64,000 nt of DNA. Origin: Clostridiales bacterium (GTDB taxonomy: Bacteria; Bacillota; Clostridia; Christensenellales; Borkfalkiaceae). Positions within the stretch are counted from its first letter, which is position 1, and every line of letters starts with the position of its first letter. The DNA is taken from contig SVIG01000006.1 in assembly GCA_015071005.1 (NCBI GenBank), positions 1-64,000 of the forward strand, written 5' to 3'. The position numbers were made by a program, and so were the translations under genes. The notes under the pieces were generated by a model. The model was not told the DNA's origin. It was given only the letters and a program-made list of their open reading frames with translations, and searched no databases. Shown in pieces: positions 24,189-32,407 of the stretch.

Positions 24189-24911
24189 TTAAAGCAAGCT
24201 TGCCGCGTCCTTATCGCAAATGATGGTCACGAAGGGGTGGAGCTGTAAAACGGACGCAGGAAGATTGGGGGTGATTTCGCCCTTGACCATACCTTTCACC
24301 GCTTCGGCTTTGTTCTTACCCGATACGACCATAAGAATGGACTTCGCTTGCATGATATTTTTGATGCCCATGGAAAGGGCTTGACGGGGTACTTCGTCGA
24401 CGGAGTTGAAAAGACGAGAATTGTCTTTGATGGTGTTTTCGGTGAGATCGACAAGGTGGGTAACGGAATCGAAGGGAGTACCGGGTTCGTTGAAGCCGAT
24501 ATGACCGTTCGAGCCAAGACCAAGCACTTGAACGTCCTGCTTCATTTCTTCGAGCAACGCGTTATAGCGGTCGCATTCCTTTTGCGCGTCGGGCGCGCTG
24601 CCGCAGGGAAGGTTGGTGTTTGCTTGATTGATGTCGATATTGTCGAAAAGGTTGGTACGCATAAAGTATGCGTAGCTTTGGTTGTGGTCGGCAGTAAGAC
24701 CAACGTATTCGTCGAGGTTAACGGTGGAAACGTTCTTATAGGACGTGCCGTTTTCCTTGCAGTCTTTCGCCATATATTGATAGGTCCCGATCGGGCTCGA
24801 ACCCGTTGCAAGACCAAGGATAGCATTGGGATTTTTCTTGACGATATCGATCAAGATTTCCGCTGCTTTTTTGCTCATTTCGTCATAGTTTTCGGTAATG
24901 ATTACTTTCAT
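24189..24911 (-). CDS. nagB: Glucosamine-6-phosphate deaminase
   Basis: This 240-residue enzyme converts glucosamine 6-phosphate to fructose 6-phosphate and ammonia, linking amino-sugar use to glycolysis. Family motifs are intact: LGLATGSSPIGTYQ for phosphate binding, NLDEYVGL, LGLGSNGHIGFNEP with the catalytic Asp/His region, and a C-terminal GxxK segment near MVVSGKNKAEAVK. Length fits NagB (about 240). It has its own consensus promoter and terminator and no nagA or transporter beside it. Growth on mucin or host glycans would give it substrate, consistent with the surface proteins nearby, but that is inference. Confidence 0.95.
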   Translation of the reverse strand: MKVIITENYDEMSKKAAEILIDIVKKNPNAILGLATGSSPIGTYQYMAKDCKENGTSYKNVSTVNLDEYVGLTADHNQSYAYFMRTNLFDNIDINQANTNLPCGSAPDAQKECDRYNALLEEMKQDVQVLGLGSNGHIGFNEPGTPFDSVTHLVDLTENTIKDNSRLFNSVDEVPRQALSMGIKNIMQAKSILMVVSGKNKAEAVKGMVKGEITPNLPASVLQLHPFVTIICDKDAASLL

Positions 24912-24951
24912 GACATATACACTCCATATAAAAATATTTTTTAACGATTAC

Positions 24952-24980
24952 ATTATAAACGATTGTGAAAAATCCGTCAA
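24952..24980 (-). promoter_or_regulatory. Promoter of nagB
   Basis: On the - strand TTGACG and a perfect TATAAT are separated by 17 bases, about 40 bases before the start codon. No clear operator palindrome was seen. Confidence 0.85.
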
Positions 24981-25078
24981 GTATTTGAGAATATTTTATC
25001 AAAAAAGTTTTATAATAGGGAAGGTGCAGGGGAAAAAATAAAAAAAGAAAATTTTTCATATTTTCAAGGCAAAAAGCT

Positions 25079-25107
25079 TTGACAATGCCAAAAAAATGTG
25101 GTATAGT
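25079..25107 (+). promoter_or_regulatory. Promoter of tRNA-Ser
   Basis: Perfect TTGACA and TATAGT with a 17-base spacer, ending 40 bases before the tRNA. Confidence 0.9.
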
Positions 25108-25146
25108 AGTATAGCTTTTGAATAAGAAAGAAGAAATTGAGCTGTT

Positions 25147-25238
25147 GCAGAAGTACCCAAGAGGCTCAAGGGGCTCCCCTGCTAAGGGAGTAGTATGGGA
25201 AAACCGTAGCACGAGTTCGAATCTCGTCTTCTGCGCCA
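25147..25238 (+). tRNA. tRNA-Ser (anticodon GCT)
   Basis: A class II tRNA of 92 nucleotides including an encoded CCA. The acceptor stem is GCAGAAG/CTTCTGC with G73. The anticodon stem is CTCCC/GGGAG with loop CTGCTAA, giving GCT. A long variable arm follows. The T-arm is ACGAG-TTCGAAT-CTCGT. It has a consensus promoter and a hairpin terminator. Its last 16 bases before CA are repeated about 180 bases downstream. Confidence 0.95.
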
Positions 25239-25244
25239 AAAAAA

Positions 25245-25272
25245 GGACACCGAAACGGTGCCCTTTTTTTTT
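25245..25272 (+). terminator. Terminator of tRNA-Ser
   Basis: GGACACCG and CGGTGCCC pair (one A-C mismatch) around AAA, followed by nine T, starting six bases after the CCA end. Confidence 0.85.
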
Positions 25273-25573
25273 GGCGCAAAAACCGAGCCGCTCGCACTCG
25301 TGAATTATCACGAGGTCGTGCGAGCGCCGTCCGCAAAGAGTGACCTTTGAAAGGGCGAAAGCATATCGGCGGCGCGAAGCTTTGCCGCACAGCGGCAAGC
25401 TCTCGTCTTCTGCGCCGTTTACCGCACGAGCAATCGTCCGCTGGGTGTCCTTTTTTTGGCGCAAAAACCGAGCCGCTCGGTTTCGTGAATTGCCACGAGT
25501 GACGCTCGATTTTCTCGCGCTCCCGATGTAAAAGTCACAAAAGAAACATCAAAATCAAGTACGGCTTAAATGC
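25273..25573 (+). repeat. Duplicated fragments downstream of tRNA-Ser; no gene
   Basis: This 300-base stretch holds no believable gene. The last part of tRNA-Ser (TCTCGTCTTCTGCGCC, 25222-25237) recurs at 25401-25416. The post-tRNA string starting TTTTTTTGGCGCAAAAACCG (from about 25266) recurs at 25451-25479, an offset of about 185. Both ends are GC-rich with scattered inverted repeats. The arrangement looks like an attachment-site duplication or an unequal duplication at the tRNA 3' end. No integrase is nearby. Confidence 0.7.
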
Positions 25574-25602
25574 TTGACAAATGAGAGAAGCAGTGCTATA
25601 AT
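25574..25602 (+). promoter_or_regulatory. Consensus promoter of ktrBA
   Basis: Perfect TTGACA and TATAAT with a 17-base spacer, giving a leader of about 70 bases. Confidence 0.9.
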
Positions 25603-25620
25603 GAATAAAAAGAATAGCGA

Positions 25621-25661
25621 GGGGGCCAGCTGATTGAAGGGGATGTTGGTCCTTTATTTCT
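25621..25661 (+). promoter_or_regulatory. Hairpin with U-rich tail in the ktrBA leader
   Basis: GGGCCA (25623-25628) pairs with TGGTCC (25647-25652) around an 18-base loop, then TTTATTTCTTT. It could act as a weak attenuator or protein-binding hairpin. It is too short for the known ydaO-type c-di-AMP riboswitch. Confidence 0.35.
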
Positions 25662-25679
25662 TTACATATAGGTGTATTT

Positions 25680-27041
25680 ATGTTTCGAAAAAAGAAATTT
25701 GCATTATCCACCACGCAAATCATTTTGATCAGTTTTCTAATAACGATACTGCTTGGCAGTTTGCTTTTAGTATTGCCGATTAGCTCTTCAAGCGGTAAAT
25801 CCGTTTCGTATATCGACGCATTGTTTACCGCTACTACGTCGACTTGTGTTACGGGGCTTGTGACGTTACCGACGTTTTCCACTTGGAGTGTTTTTGGGCA
25901 AGTCGTCATTTTGCTTTTGATTCAAATTGGCGGACTTGGCGTTATTACAATTATGTCGGGTTTTATGATAATGCTCCACAAAAAAATGGGGATAGGGGAT
26001 CGGTTGTTGATTCAAGACGCGTTCAACTTGAATACCATGGCAGGGGTTACTAAATTCATAAAGAGCGTATTGCTCGGTACGCTGGTCATTGAAGGACTTG
26101 GCGCGGTGCTGTATTCGTTTGTTTTTATCCCCGATTTCGGTGTAAAGGGGATATGGATAGCCGTTTTTAACTCTATATCCGCTTTTTGTAATGCAGGAAT
26201 TGATATTATAGGCGACAGTAGCTTGTATCTATACGCAACGAATCCGTTGATCAATACTGTGACGTCGTTTTTGATTGTCCTTGGTGGTATAGGGTATATT
26301 GTTTGGTGGGACGTGATTCGGGTATTAAAAACCCGTACGGCACGAAACAAAAAGATATTCAGGCGTTTAACCTTGCATAGCAAAATTGCGATTGTGGCGA
26401 CGCTTTGTTTGATAGTTGGCGGCGCGGCGCTTATCTTCTGCTCTGAATATAGCAATCCGAATACGATTGGGGATATGTCGCTGTGGAACAAAATACAAGT
26501 TTCCTTGTTTCAATCGGTAACAACGAGAACGGCAGGCTTTGCAACGATTCCGCAAGAGCATTTGACAGGTGCGGCAACCGTTGTTTCACTCATTTTAATG
26601 TTTGTCGGCGGTTCGCCCGTTGGTACGGCGGGCGGGATTAAAACGGTGACGCTGATTGTTTTGCTTTCTTCTGCTTTTTCGACTGTTCGCAATAAAAGCC
26701 AAACAACCATTTTTAACCGCGCGTTATCAAGCGATTCCATTCGCAAGGCAATCGCCGTGGCGATGATGTTTATGCTCGTCACACTTACGTCTATTATTTT
26801 ATTAGCATTAGCAACCGAAGCGTCTATCATCGACGTAATTTATGAATCCGTGAGCGCAACGGCTACGGTGGGACTGTCTAGGAACTTTACGGCAAGCCTA
26901 AACTCAATGGGAAAAATTATCATTATTGCGACGATGTATTTTGGAAGAGTAGGGCCTATTTCATTGGCGGTTGCGCTTGGCAGCAAAAATGAAAGTCAAA
27001 ACGTTATTTCCGTGCCCACGGAAGAAATAAATATCGGTTAA
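25680..27041 (+). CDS. ktrB: Potassium uptake channel subunit, TrkH/KtrB family
   Basis: This 453-residue integral membrane protein transports K+ (Na+-coupled in characterised KtrB). It shows the four-fold membrane/P-loop/membrane layout, with selectivity-filter type segments after TSTCVTGL, FNSISAFCNAGID, TTRTAGFATI and SVSATATVGLS; each has the conserved filter glycine. Length is in the KtrB range. The ATG has AGGTG eight bases upstream. The RCK subunit gene follows after ten bases, which argues for KtrB over a TrkH needing TrkA with two RCK units. It has a consensus promoter and a short hairpin leader. Confidence 0.9.
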   Translation: MFRKKKFALSTTQIILISFLITILLGSLLLVLPISSSSGKSVSYIDALFTATTSTCVTGLVTLPTFSTWSVFGQVVILLLIQIGGLGVITIMSGFMIMLHKKMGIGDRLLIQDAFNLNTMAGVTKFIKSVLLGTLVIEGLGAVLYSFVFIPDFGVKGIWIAVFNSISAFCNAGIDIIGDSSLYLYATNPLINTVTSFLIVLGGIGYIVWWDVIRVLKTRTARNKKIFRRLTLHSKIAIVATLCLIVGGAALIFCSEYSNPNTIGDMSLWNKIQVSLFQSVTTRTAGFATIPQEHLTGAATVVSLILMFVGGSPVGTAGGIKTVTLIVLLSSAFSTVRNKSQTTIFNRALSSDSIRKAIAVAMMFMLVTLTSIILLALATEASIIDVIYESVSATATVGLSRNFTASLNSMGKIIIIATMYFGRVGPISLAVALGSKNESQNVISVPTEEINIG

Positions 27042-27051
27042 AGGAGATTTT

Positions 27052-27702
27052 ATGAAAGCGAAAAAAACATATGCGGTCTTTGGTTTAGGAAGATATGGCG
27101 CTGCGGTAGCAAGAGAGCTTGTAGAAAACGGCATGGAAGTGATTGCGGTAGATAGCGAGCAGAAAATCGTCAACGACGCAGCGGCGTATTTGCCTATTTG
27201 TAAATGCGCCGACGTAAGCGACGCAGAGGTGATTTCGCGGCTTGGGATCGGCAGCGTAGATACGGTCATCGTTTGTATGGCGAGTAATTTGGGAGCGAGC
27301 GTTATGGCTGTCACGCTTTGCAAGCAAGCCGGCGTTAAGACGGTTATAGCCAAATGTGCGAACGAAATGCAACAAAAAATTTTGCTTCGTGTGGGAGCGG
27401 ATCAAGTGGTTTTTCCGGAAAATGAATCTGGGATTCGTCTTGCGAAAAATTTATTGAGCTCGGGATTTATTGATATGATTTCTTTGTCAAAAGACGTATC
27501 TATCGTTGAAATTGACGTAAAGAAGGAGTGGCTTGGGAAGAACCTTGTCGAGTTAAACCTCCGCAAAAAACATGGGATTAACGTCGTAGCGATAAAAAAA
27601 GGTGAAATTGTCAGCGTGGATATTAACCCCGAACAAAAGCTTGATCAGGAAACGACGTTAATTATTATTGCAAATACTGCAAAATTGGAAAAATTAAAAT
27701 GA
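27052..27702 (+). CDS. ktrA: Potassium channel gating subunit with RCK domains, KtrA
   Basis: This 216-residue cytoplasmic protein has an N-terminal Rossmann RCK_N domain (FGLGRYGAAVARELVENG, then VIAVDSE at the end of beta-2) that binds nucleotide. The C-terminal RCK_C domain (about 135-216) binds c-di-AMP in studied KtrA proteins. The single RCK_N/RCK_C layout and size fit KtrA. It forms a ring that gates KtrB, encoded directly upstream; AAAGGAG precedes the start. The pair should maintain K+ and turgor. Confidence 0.92.
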   Translation: MKAKKTYAVFGLGRYGAAVARELVENGMEVIAVDSEQKIVNDAAAYLPICKCADVSDAEVISRLGIGSVDTVIVCMASNLGASVMAVTLCKQAGVKTVIAKCANEMQQKILLRVGADQVVFPENESGIRLAKNLLSSGFIDMISLSKDVSIVEIDVKKEWLGKNLVELNLRKKHGINVVAIKKGEIVSVDINPEQKLDQETTLIIIANTAKLEKLK

Positions 27703-27770
27703 ATTCATTGGCAAAGACGATAAAAACGTATTTATAAAGCGTATTTCTTGTCTAAAAAATAGAATTTGGC

Positions 27771-27790
27771 GGGGGCAGGTACGCGTTGAA
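27771..27790 (+). repeat. GGGGGCAGGTACG dispersed motif, intergenic copy
   Basis: These 20 bases (GGGGGCAGGTACGCGTTGAA) are identical to 51812-51831 inside ribF. The surrounding 200-base gap between ktrA and ppa holds nothing else but the ppa promoter. Confidence 0.6.
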
Positions 27791-27842
27791 TTGGAAAAAC
27801 ACTAAAAAAATGCTTTTTCTTACAAATCATGGCGTTATGTCC

Positions 27843-27871
27843 TTGCATTCTTTGAAAAAATGTGTTAAAAT
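27843..27871 (+). promoter_or_regulatory. Promoter of ppa
   Basis: TTGCAT and TAAAAT separated by 17 bases, ending 34 bases before the start codon. Confidence 0.75.
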
Positions 27872-27905
27872 AAAGTCATATCTATGATATGAAGTGAGGT
27901 AAAAT

Positions 27906-28436
27906 ATGAATATTTGGCATGATATTTCCCCCTCGCGCATTACGGCGAAAAGCTTTGAGGCGTATATTGAAATTCCTAAGGGCTGCAAAGCAAAGTACGA
28001 ATTGGATAAAGAAACGGGACTTTTGAAGCTCGACCGCGTGCTTTATACGTCCACGGTATATCCTGCAAACTACGGTTTTATTCCAAGAACGTTTGCGGAC
28101 GACGGAGACCCTTTGGACGTGCTCGTTTTGTGCAACGAAGAAATTTATCCCGCTACGCTCGTTCGTTGTTTCCCGATCGGCGTAATCAAGATGATCGACG
28201 GCGGTTCGCTCGATGAAAAGATCGTCGCGATTCCTTTTGGCGATCCTACGTATAATAATTATTACGACGTACACGAGCTTCCCAAGCATGTCTTTGATGA
28301 AATGATGCACTTTTTCGAAGTGTATAAGACCTTGGAACACAAGCAAACAACGGTCAAGGAAATTTGTCACCGTGACGAAGCGATGGATATTATCAATAAG
28401 TGTATCGCAAAATACAAGGAAATCTTTACGAAATAA
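27906..28436 (+). CDS. ppa: Inorganic pyrophosphatase, family I
   Basis: This 176-residue soluble enzyme hydrolyses pyrophosphate to phosphate and so drives biosynthetic reactions forward. The family I signature [11 protein letters not shown], with its metal-binding aspartates, is at about residues 64-74. Other conserved parts are [22 protein letters not shown] near the N-terminus and [11 protein letters not shown]. Length matches the bacterial family I enzyme; many Clostridia use membrane or family II enzymes instead. GAGGT lies just before the ATG. It is a single-gene unit with its own promoter. Confidence 0.95.
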   Translation: MNIWHDISPSRITAKSFEAYIEIPKGCKAKYELDKETGLLKLDRVLYTSTVYPANYGFIPRTFADDGDPLDVLVLCNEEIYPATLVRCFPIGVIKMIDGGSLDEKIVAIPFGDPTYNNYYDVHELPKHVFDEMMHFFEVYKTLEHKQTTVKEICHRDEAMDIINKCIAKYKEIFTK

Positions 28437-28501
28437 AGCGCAGGCATTGTAAAAAGATGAAAATTTTTCTTTATTTTTTATAAAAATAAGGGAAAATGAT
28501 A

Positions 28502-28530
28502 TTGACAATTAAAACAAAAAGGGTTATAAT
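28502..28530 (+). promoter_or_regulatory. Consensus promoter upstream of a membrane protein gene
   Basis: Perfect TTGACA and TATAAT with a 17-base spacer; predicted start near 28537. Confidence 0.9.
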
Positions 28531-28543
28531 AGTAAAAATCATG

Positions 28544-28580
28544 AAAATGCGGGAGTTTTTTCCGCTTTTCGCATTTTTTT
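28544..28580 (+). terminator. Promoter-proximal terminator or attenuator
   Basis: AAAATGCG (28544-28551) pairs with CGCATTTT (28570-28577), with inner CGG/CCG pairing, and seven T follow. It starts within ten bases of the predicted transcription start and lies 44 bases before the next gene. Either most transcripts end here as a ~45-base RNA, or read-through is regulated. Confidence 0.6.
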
Positions 28581-28623
28581 GATGAGAATATGATTGTAAA
28601 AAAAATCCGGAGGGTATTTTATA

Positions 28624-29976
28624 ATGAGACAGTACATGAAAAAGAACGTACCTAGTCAACAAGGCCTTTACCTGAAGAAGCGGATTGCGAGCACGCATGC
28701 AAGAGCAAAGTTCGTCGGGATCGTATATTTCTTTGCGATTTTGGCGATTGCAGCCGTTGCCTGCTTGCCTTTATTCGAATCCGCGCTTGCGCCTCTTGGC
28801 GTTATGGAGTTCTGGCGCGTATTTAAGATGGAAAATTTCAAGAGTCTTGATACGATTGAAGAAATCATCGTGATGAGCAATGCTTGTCTTTACGCATTGA
28901 TGCTTTTTGGGATCGCAATCAACGTTTTGAAAGCGCTTTCCAAGCTCAACTGGCTTTTCAAAAAGAAGGGCAGCAGAACGTATAGCTTCAACCGTAACGT
29001 TTATGCGATGGAAGACCTTGGAAATATTTTCTCGGGTTCGTTTGCTTCGATTATTATCTTCCATTTCATTATGTATATCCTTTGTGGTAAGATGGAAGTG
29101 CTTTGGCCCTTCTACGCTGTAATGGGCGGCGGCTTGTTCTTGCACTTCTTCTGCGGTCTTATCGGCGGCAAAGCGAGCTACTTCGCGGCTGACTCGAAGG
29201 GCAACCTTGTAGAAGAAAAGAGAACGATTGGTAGAGTCGCTCCGTTTATCCGTAACGTATTGCAGGTTGCGGCGGTGTTCAGTATGATGTATTTCTTCTT
29301 GGATACCTGCTGCTTGAGCAACGTGCTCGGCCCGATTTTGCAAGAAAACAGCTTCAATAACTACGTTAAGGACGACATTTTGACGTACGTATCGCTCGTA
29401 CTGCAAGTGCTTACGGCGCTTTGGCTTATCGTGCTTGTAAAGCACGCTACGGGCATCAGCGAATACAGTATGCAAGGTCCGAACGCAAGCGGCATGAAGA
29501 ATTATAGAATTTTCGCGTTCTTCGTATTGCTCACGGCTGGTGCAACGGCAGTATGCAGATACATATTCGGCGAAGCTTGCTTTACGGAATTCGGCGGCTT
29601 GACTTATATGGGGATTGCAAAGGGCGTGGACTATTCGTCTATCTACCTTGCGGCAATCGCATTCGTAATTTTCGTAGTGGAAGTGGTTATGCGCCATATG
29701 CCTCGTTTCCCTGGCAACAAGTGGGAAGAAGAGGAAGACGGTTATTGGGATATGGATTATCCCCCCATTCTTTATTCGAGCAATCCCGACGGCGCAATCG
29801 TGCCCCCAACGGTAGCTCGCCCCGATGCGAAGCCTCAAGACGAAAAAGCGCAAGTAAAGTGTCCCACCTGCGGCAAACTTTTGAGCATTTCGTTGGCGGT
29901 AAAATATCATCGTTGCCCTTGCTGCAGTAAGGTTTTTGAAACGCCGATCGAAGAAGAGGATGAAGAATTCGCATAA
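28624..29976 (+). CDS. Eight-helix membrane protein with C-terminal zinc ribbon
   Basis: This 450-residue membrane protein has about eight predicted helices between residues 25 and 360. A Glu/Asp-rich linker and a C-terminal zinc ribbon (about 408-440: CPTCGKLL...CPCCSKVFETP) follow, then an acidic end. The ribbon resembles those of the two zinc-ribbon proteins at 11844-12876 (CxxCGxxL, then CPxCxxxF), so the three may share a cytoplasmic partner. Transport signatures are absent. GGAGGG lies ten bases before the ATG. Expression probably passes the hairpin at 28544-28580. Function unknown. Confidence 0.8.
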   Translation: MRQYMKKNVPSQQGLYLKKRIASTHARAKFVGIVYFFAILAIAAVACLPLFESALAPLGVMEFWRVFKMENFKSLDTIEEIIVMSNACLYALMLFGIAINVLKALSKLNWLFKKKGSRTYSFNRNVYAMEDLGNIFSGSFASIIIFHFIMYILCGKMEVLWPFYAVMGGGLFLHFFCGLIGGKASYFAADSKGNLVEEKRTIGRVAPFIRNVLQVAAVFSMMYFFLDTCCLSNVLGPILQENSFNNYVKDDILTYVSLVLQVLTALWLIVLVKHATGISEYSMQGPNASGMKNYRIFAFFVLLTAGATAVCRYIFGEACFTEFGGLTYMGIAKGVDYSSIYLAAIAFVIFVVEVVMRHMPRFPGNKWEEEEDGYWDMDYPPILYSSNPDGAIVPPTVARPDAKPQDEKAQVKCPTCGKLLSISLAVKYHRCPCCSKVFETPIEEEDEEFA

Positions 29977-30060
29977 TCAAAAATGCGGAAAAGAAAGGCG
30001 GAGACGTGTTCTCCGCCTTATTTATAGATATAGTGAGAAAATAAGTATTAAGGAGTCATT

Positions 30061-31491
30061 ATGGCGAAAGAGAATCAATTTGTAGAACAAATTGCCGACG
30101 TCAATGCGGATTTTCCGCAATGGTATACGGACGTCGTATTAAAGACGAAACTCGTAGATTACGGCCCTGTAAAGGGGACGATGGTTATTCGTCCTTACGG
30201 CTATGCGATTTGGGAAAATATCCAAAAGGAAATGAACGCGCGTTTCCAAAAACGCGGCGTAGAAAACGCATACTTCCCCTTGTTAATCCCCATGAGCTAT
30301 TTCACGAAGGAAGCGGAGCACGTAGAAGGCTTTGCACCCGAAGTTGCGGTAGTTACGCACGCAGGCGGCGAAGAGCTTGCCGAGCCTTTGGCGATTCGTC
30401 CTACGTCTGAAACGATCATTGGTACGATGATGGCGAAATGGGTGCAATCTTATCGTGATTTGCCCTTGAAGGTTAATCAATGGTGCAACGTAATGCGTTG
30501 GGAAAAGACCACCCGTCCATTCCTTCGTACGAGCGAATTCTTGTGGCAGGAAGGTCACACGGCGCACGCAAGCCAAGCGGAAGCGGAAGAAGAAACGCTC
30601 GCTATGCTTGAAAGCTATAAAGAGTTTGCGGAAAACTGTCTTGCAATCCCCGTTTTGACGGGTAGAAAGACGGAAAAAGAAAAGTTCGCAGGTGCGGTTG
30701 CCACCTATACCATGGAAGCGATGATGCGCGACGGTAAGAGCTTGCAGGCAGGTACTTCCCATTATCTTGGTCAAAACTTCGCGAAAGCATTTGATATTCA
30801 ATACCTCGGAAACGAAGGGGTTTTGCAAACGGCGTACACGACGTCTTGGGGTGTTTCCACCCGTTTAATCGGCGCGATCATTATGACGCACGGGGACGAG
30901 CGCGGACTCGCGATTCCGCCCGTTGTAGCGCCTATTCAATGCGTAATCGTACCCATCGCGGCAAGAAAGGGCGGCGTTATTGAAAAGTGTGAAGAATTGA
31001 AAGCAACGCTTGAAAACGCAGGGATTCGCGTGACGCTTGACGCGAGCGACAATAGCCCTGGCTGGAAGTTCAACGAATGGGAAATGAAGGGTGTGCCCGT
31101 ACGTATCGAGCTTGGCCCTCGCGATATCGAGGCAGGCAAAATGCTTTGTGCCCGCCGCGATACGCTTGAAAAGCTTGAAATGCCTTTGGAAAACGCAGCG
31201 GAAAGCATTAAAGCGCTGCTTAAATCGGTGCAAAAGGATATGCTTGAAAGCGCAAGAAAACGCCGTGACGAACGTATCGTTTATGCGGACGATATGAAGG
31301 GTATTTTGGCTGGCGTAGACGCAGGCAACTTCGTGAAAGCGGGTTGGTGCGGTTGCCGTGCTTGTGAAGACAAAATCAAGGAAGAAACGGGCGCGACGGC
31401 ACGCGTATTCGCCGAAGGCGAAGAAGCGGAAAAGTGCGCGGTTTGCGGCGAAAAGGCAAAACACGTCATTATTTACGCGCGCGCATACTAA
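30061..31491 (+). CDS. proS: Prolyl-tRNA synthetase, archaeal/eukaryotic type
   Basis: This 476-residue class II synthetase charges tRNA-Pro. Motif 2 (VMRWEKTTRPFLRTSEFLWQEGHTAHA) and motif 3 (SWGVSTRLIGAIIMTHGDERGLAIPP) are clear. It lacks the INS editing insertion of the long bacterial form and has the C-terminal extension with Cys residues (CGCRACEDKIKEETG...CAVCGEKA) of the short ProS type 3 found in archaea, eukaryotes and many Clostridia. AAGGAG lies six bases before the ATG. It stands alone before a strong terminator. The tRNA-Pro(CGG) near 2.2 kb would be one of its substrates. Confidence 0.95.
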   Translation: MAKENQFVEQIADVNADFPQWYTDVVLKTKLVDYGPVKGTMVIRPYGYAIWENIQKEMNARFQKRGVENAYFPLLIPMSYFTKEAEHVEGFAPEVAVVTHAGGEELAEPLAIRPTSETIIGTMMAKWVQSYRDLPLKVNQWCNVMRWEKTTRPFLRTSEFLWQEGHTAHASQAEAEEETLAMLESYKEFAENCLAIPVLTGRKTEKEKFAGAVATYTMEAMMRDGKSLQAGTSHYLGQNFAKAFDIQYLGNEGVLQTAYTTSWGVSTRLIGAIIMTHGDERGLAIPPVVAPIQCVIVPIAARKGGVIEKCEELKATLENAGIRVTLDASDNSPGWKFNEWEMKGVPVRIELGPRDIEAGKMLCARRDTLEKLEMPLENAAESIKALLKSVQKDMLESARKRRDERIVYADDMKGILAGVDAGNFVKAGWCGCRACEDKIKEETGATARVFAEGEEAEKCAVCGEKAKHVIIYARAY

Positions 31492-31517
31492 AAATTGAAT
31501 CATTCCAAAATTGTAAA

Positions 31518-31548
31518 AAACGGGTCTTTGTTAGACCCGTTTTTTTGT
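31518..31548 (+). terminator. Terminator of proS
   Basis: AAACGGGTCT and AGACCCGTTT form a perfect 10-bp stem with a five-base loop, followed by a T-run. Confidence 0.9.
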
Positions 31549-31696
31549 GTTCAACGCGTACATGGTAGGGGGATTTTGTGTTTTGTGGGCGTTTTTTGTT
31601 GATTTTTTTGCTCTCACGCTCGTGTGAGGATACACACGGGCGCAGGCGCGCGAAAAAATAATGTAGGAAAAATGCGCGAAAAATACTCGAAGAGGC

Positions 31697-31725
31697 TTGA
31701 CGAAATCAGGGAAAAATGGTATGAT
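31697..31725 (+). promoter_or_regulatory. Promoter of the XRE-mcsAB-clpC-aro run, apparently leaderless
   Basis: TTGACG and TATGAT are separated by 17 bases. The -10 ends at 31725 and the start codon is at 31732, so transcription should begin at or beside the A of ATG. No CtsR box (GGTCAAA heptad pair) is visible near it. Confidence 0.7.
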
Positions 31726-31731
31726 TATACT

Positions 31732-32388
31732 ATGGCAAACGATATCGAAATCAATGAAAAAATTGCAAAAAACTTAATTTTCTATCGCAAGTTGGCAGGG
31801 ATGACGCAAGCGGAGCTTGCGGAAAAAATCAGTTATTCCGATAAGTCCGTTTCTAAATGGGAATCGGGCAACGGCGTGCCCGACGTTTATACCCTGATGC
31901 AAATTGCGGAATTATTCGGTGTCACCTTGAACGATTTGGTGAAGAGCGGCGAGCCCGTTCGCCCGAAATCGAAAGAGCACGGCTTGCATGCTTTAATCCT
32001 ACTTTTATCGAGTGGGATACTTTGGCTTGCGGCGACGCTTTTTTACGTGTCTATGCAAATATTCGGGCCGGAAGGGGATTGGTGGCTCGCGTTCTTGTAC
32101 GCTGTGCCGCTCAACGCAATCTTGCTTTTGGTTTTTGCGTGTATTTGGAAATATCGCACGCTGAATTTCATTTGTGTTTCGGTGATTATATGGACGTCTT
32201 TGCTCTGTATCTACTTAACGGTAAAATGCGTGTCTATTCGTTTAGGAAATAGCTATGCTGGTTTGTGGTTAATGTTCCTTTTGGGCACACCGCTGCAAAT
32301 TTTGGACGTGCTTTGGGTGTTCTTCCGTTCCTTGTTCCGCAAAAAGAAAAAGCGCAAGGCGGAATTAGAGGAGTTTAGCAAAGAATAA
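31732..32388 (+). CDS. XRE-family regulator with four-helix membrane domain
   Basis: This 218-residue protein has an N-terminal helix-turn-helix of the XRE/Cro type (about 9-65: IAKNLIFYRKLAGMTQAELAEKISYSDKSVSKWESGNG). Four membrane helices follow (about 85-205), then a basic C-terminus. Such membrane XRE proteins may sense envelope signals. The start at 31732 is chosen because the promoter -10 ends six bases before it and no upstream codon could be transcribed; there is no Shine-Dalgarno, so the mRNA looks leaderless. mcsA starts 19 bases after the stop, so it occupies the place where ctsR usually sits. Autoregulation of the run is inferred. Confidence 0.85.
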   Translation: MANDIEINEKIAKNLIFYRKLAGMTQAELAEKISYSDKSVSKWESGNGVPDVYTLMQIAELFGVTLNDLVKSGEPVRPKSKEHGLHALILLLSSGILWLAATLFYVSMQIFGPEGDWWLAFLYAVPLNAILLLVFACIWKYRTLNFICVSVIIWTSLLCIYLTVKCVSIRLGNSYAGLWLMFLLGTPLQILDVLWVFFRSLFRKKKKRKAELEEFSKE

Positions 32389-32407
32389 GGGGAAAAGGAG
32401 AAAGATT

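Noticed and set aside
25118-25464. Open frames on both strands over tRNA-Ser and its downstream repeats
   Set aside because: They are antisense or sense read-through of a structural RNA and GC-rich repeats. No start with a ribosome site was found.
25603-25679. c-di-AMP (ydaO) riboswitch before ktrB
   Set aside because: The leader is too short and lacks the conserved core sequences of that class.
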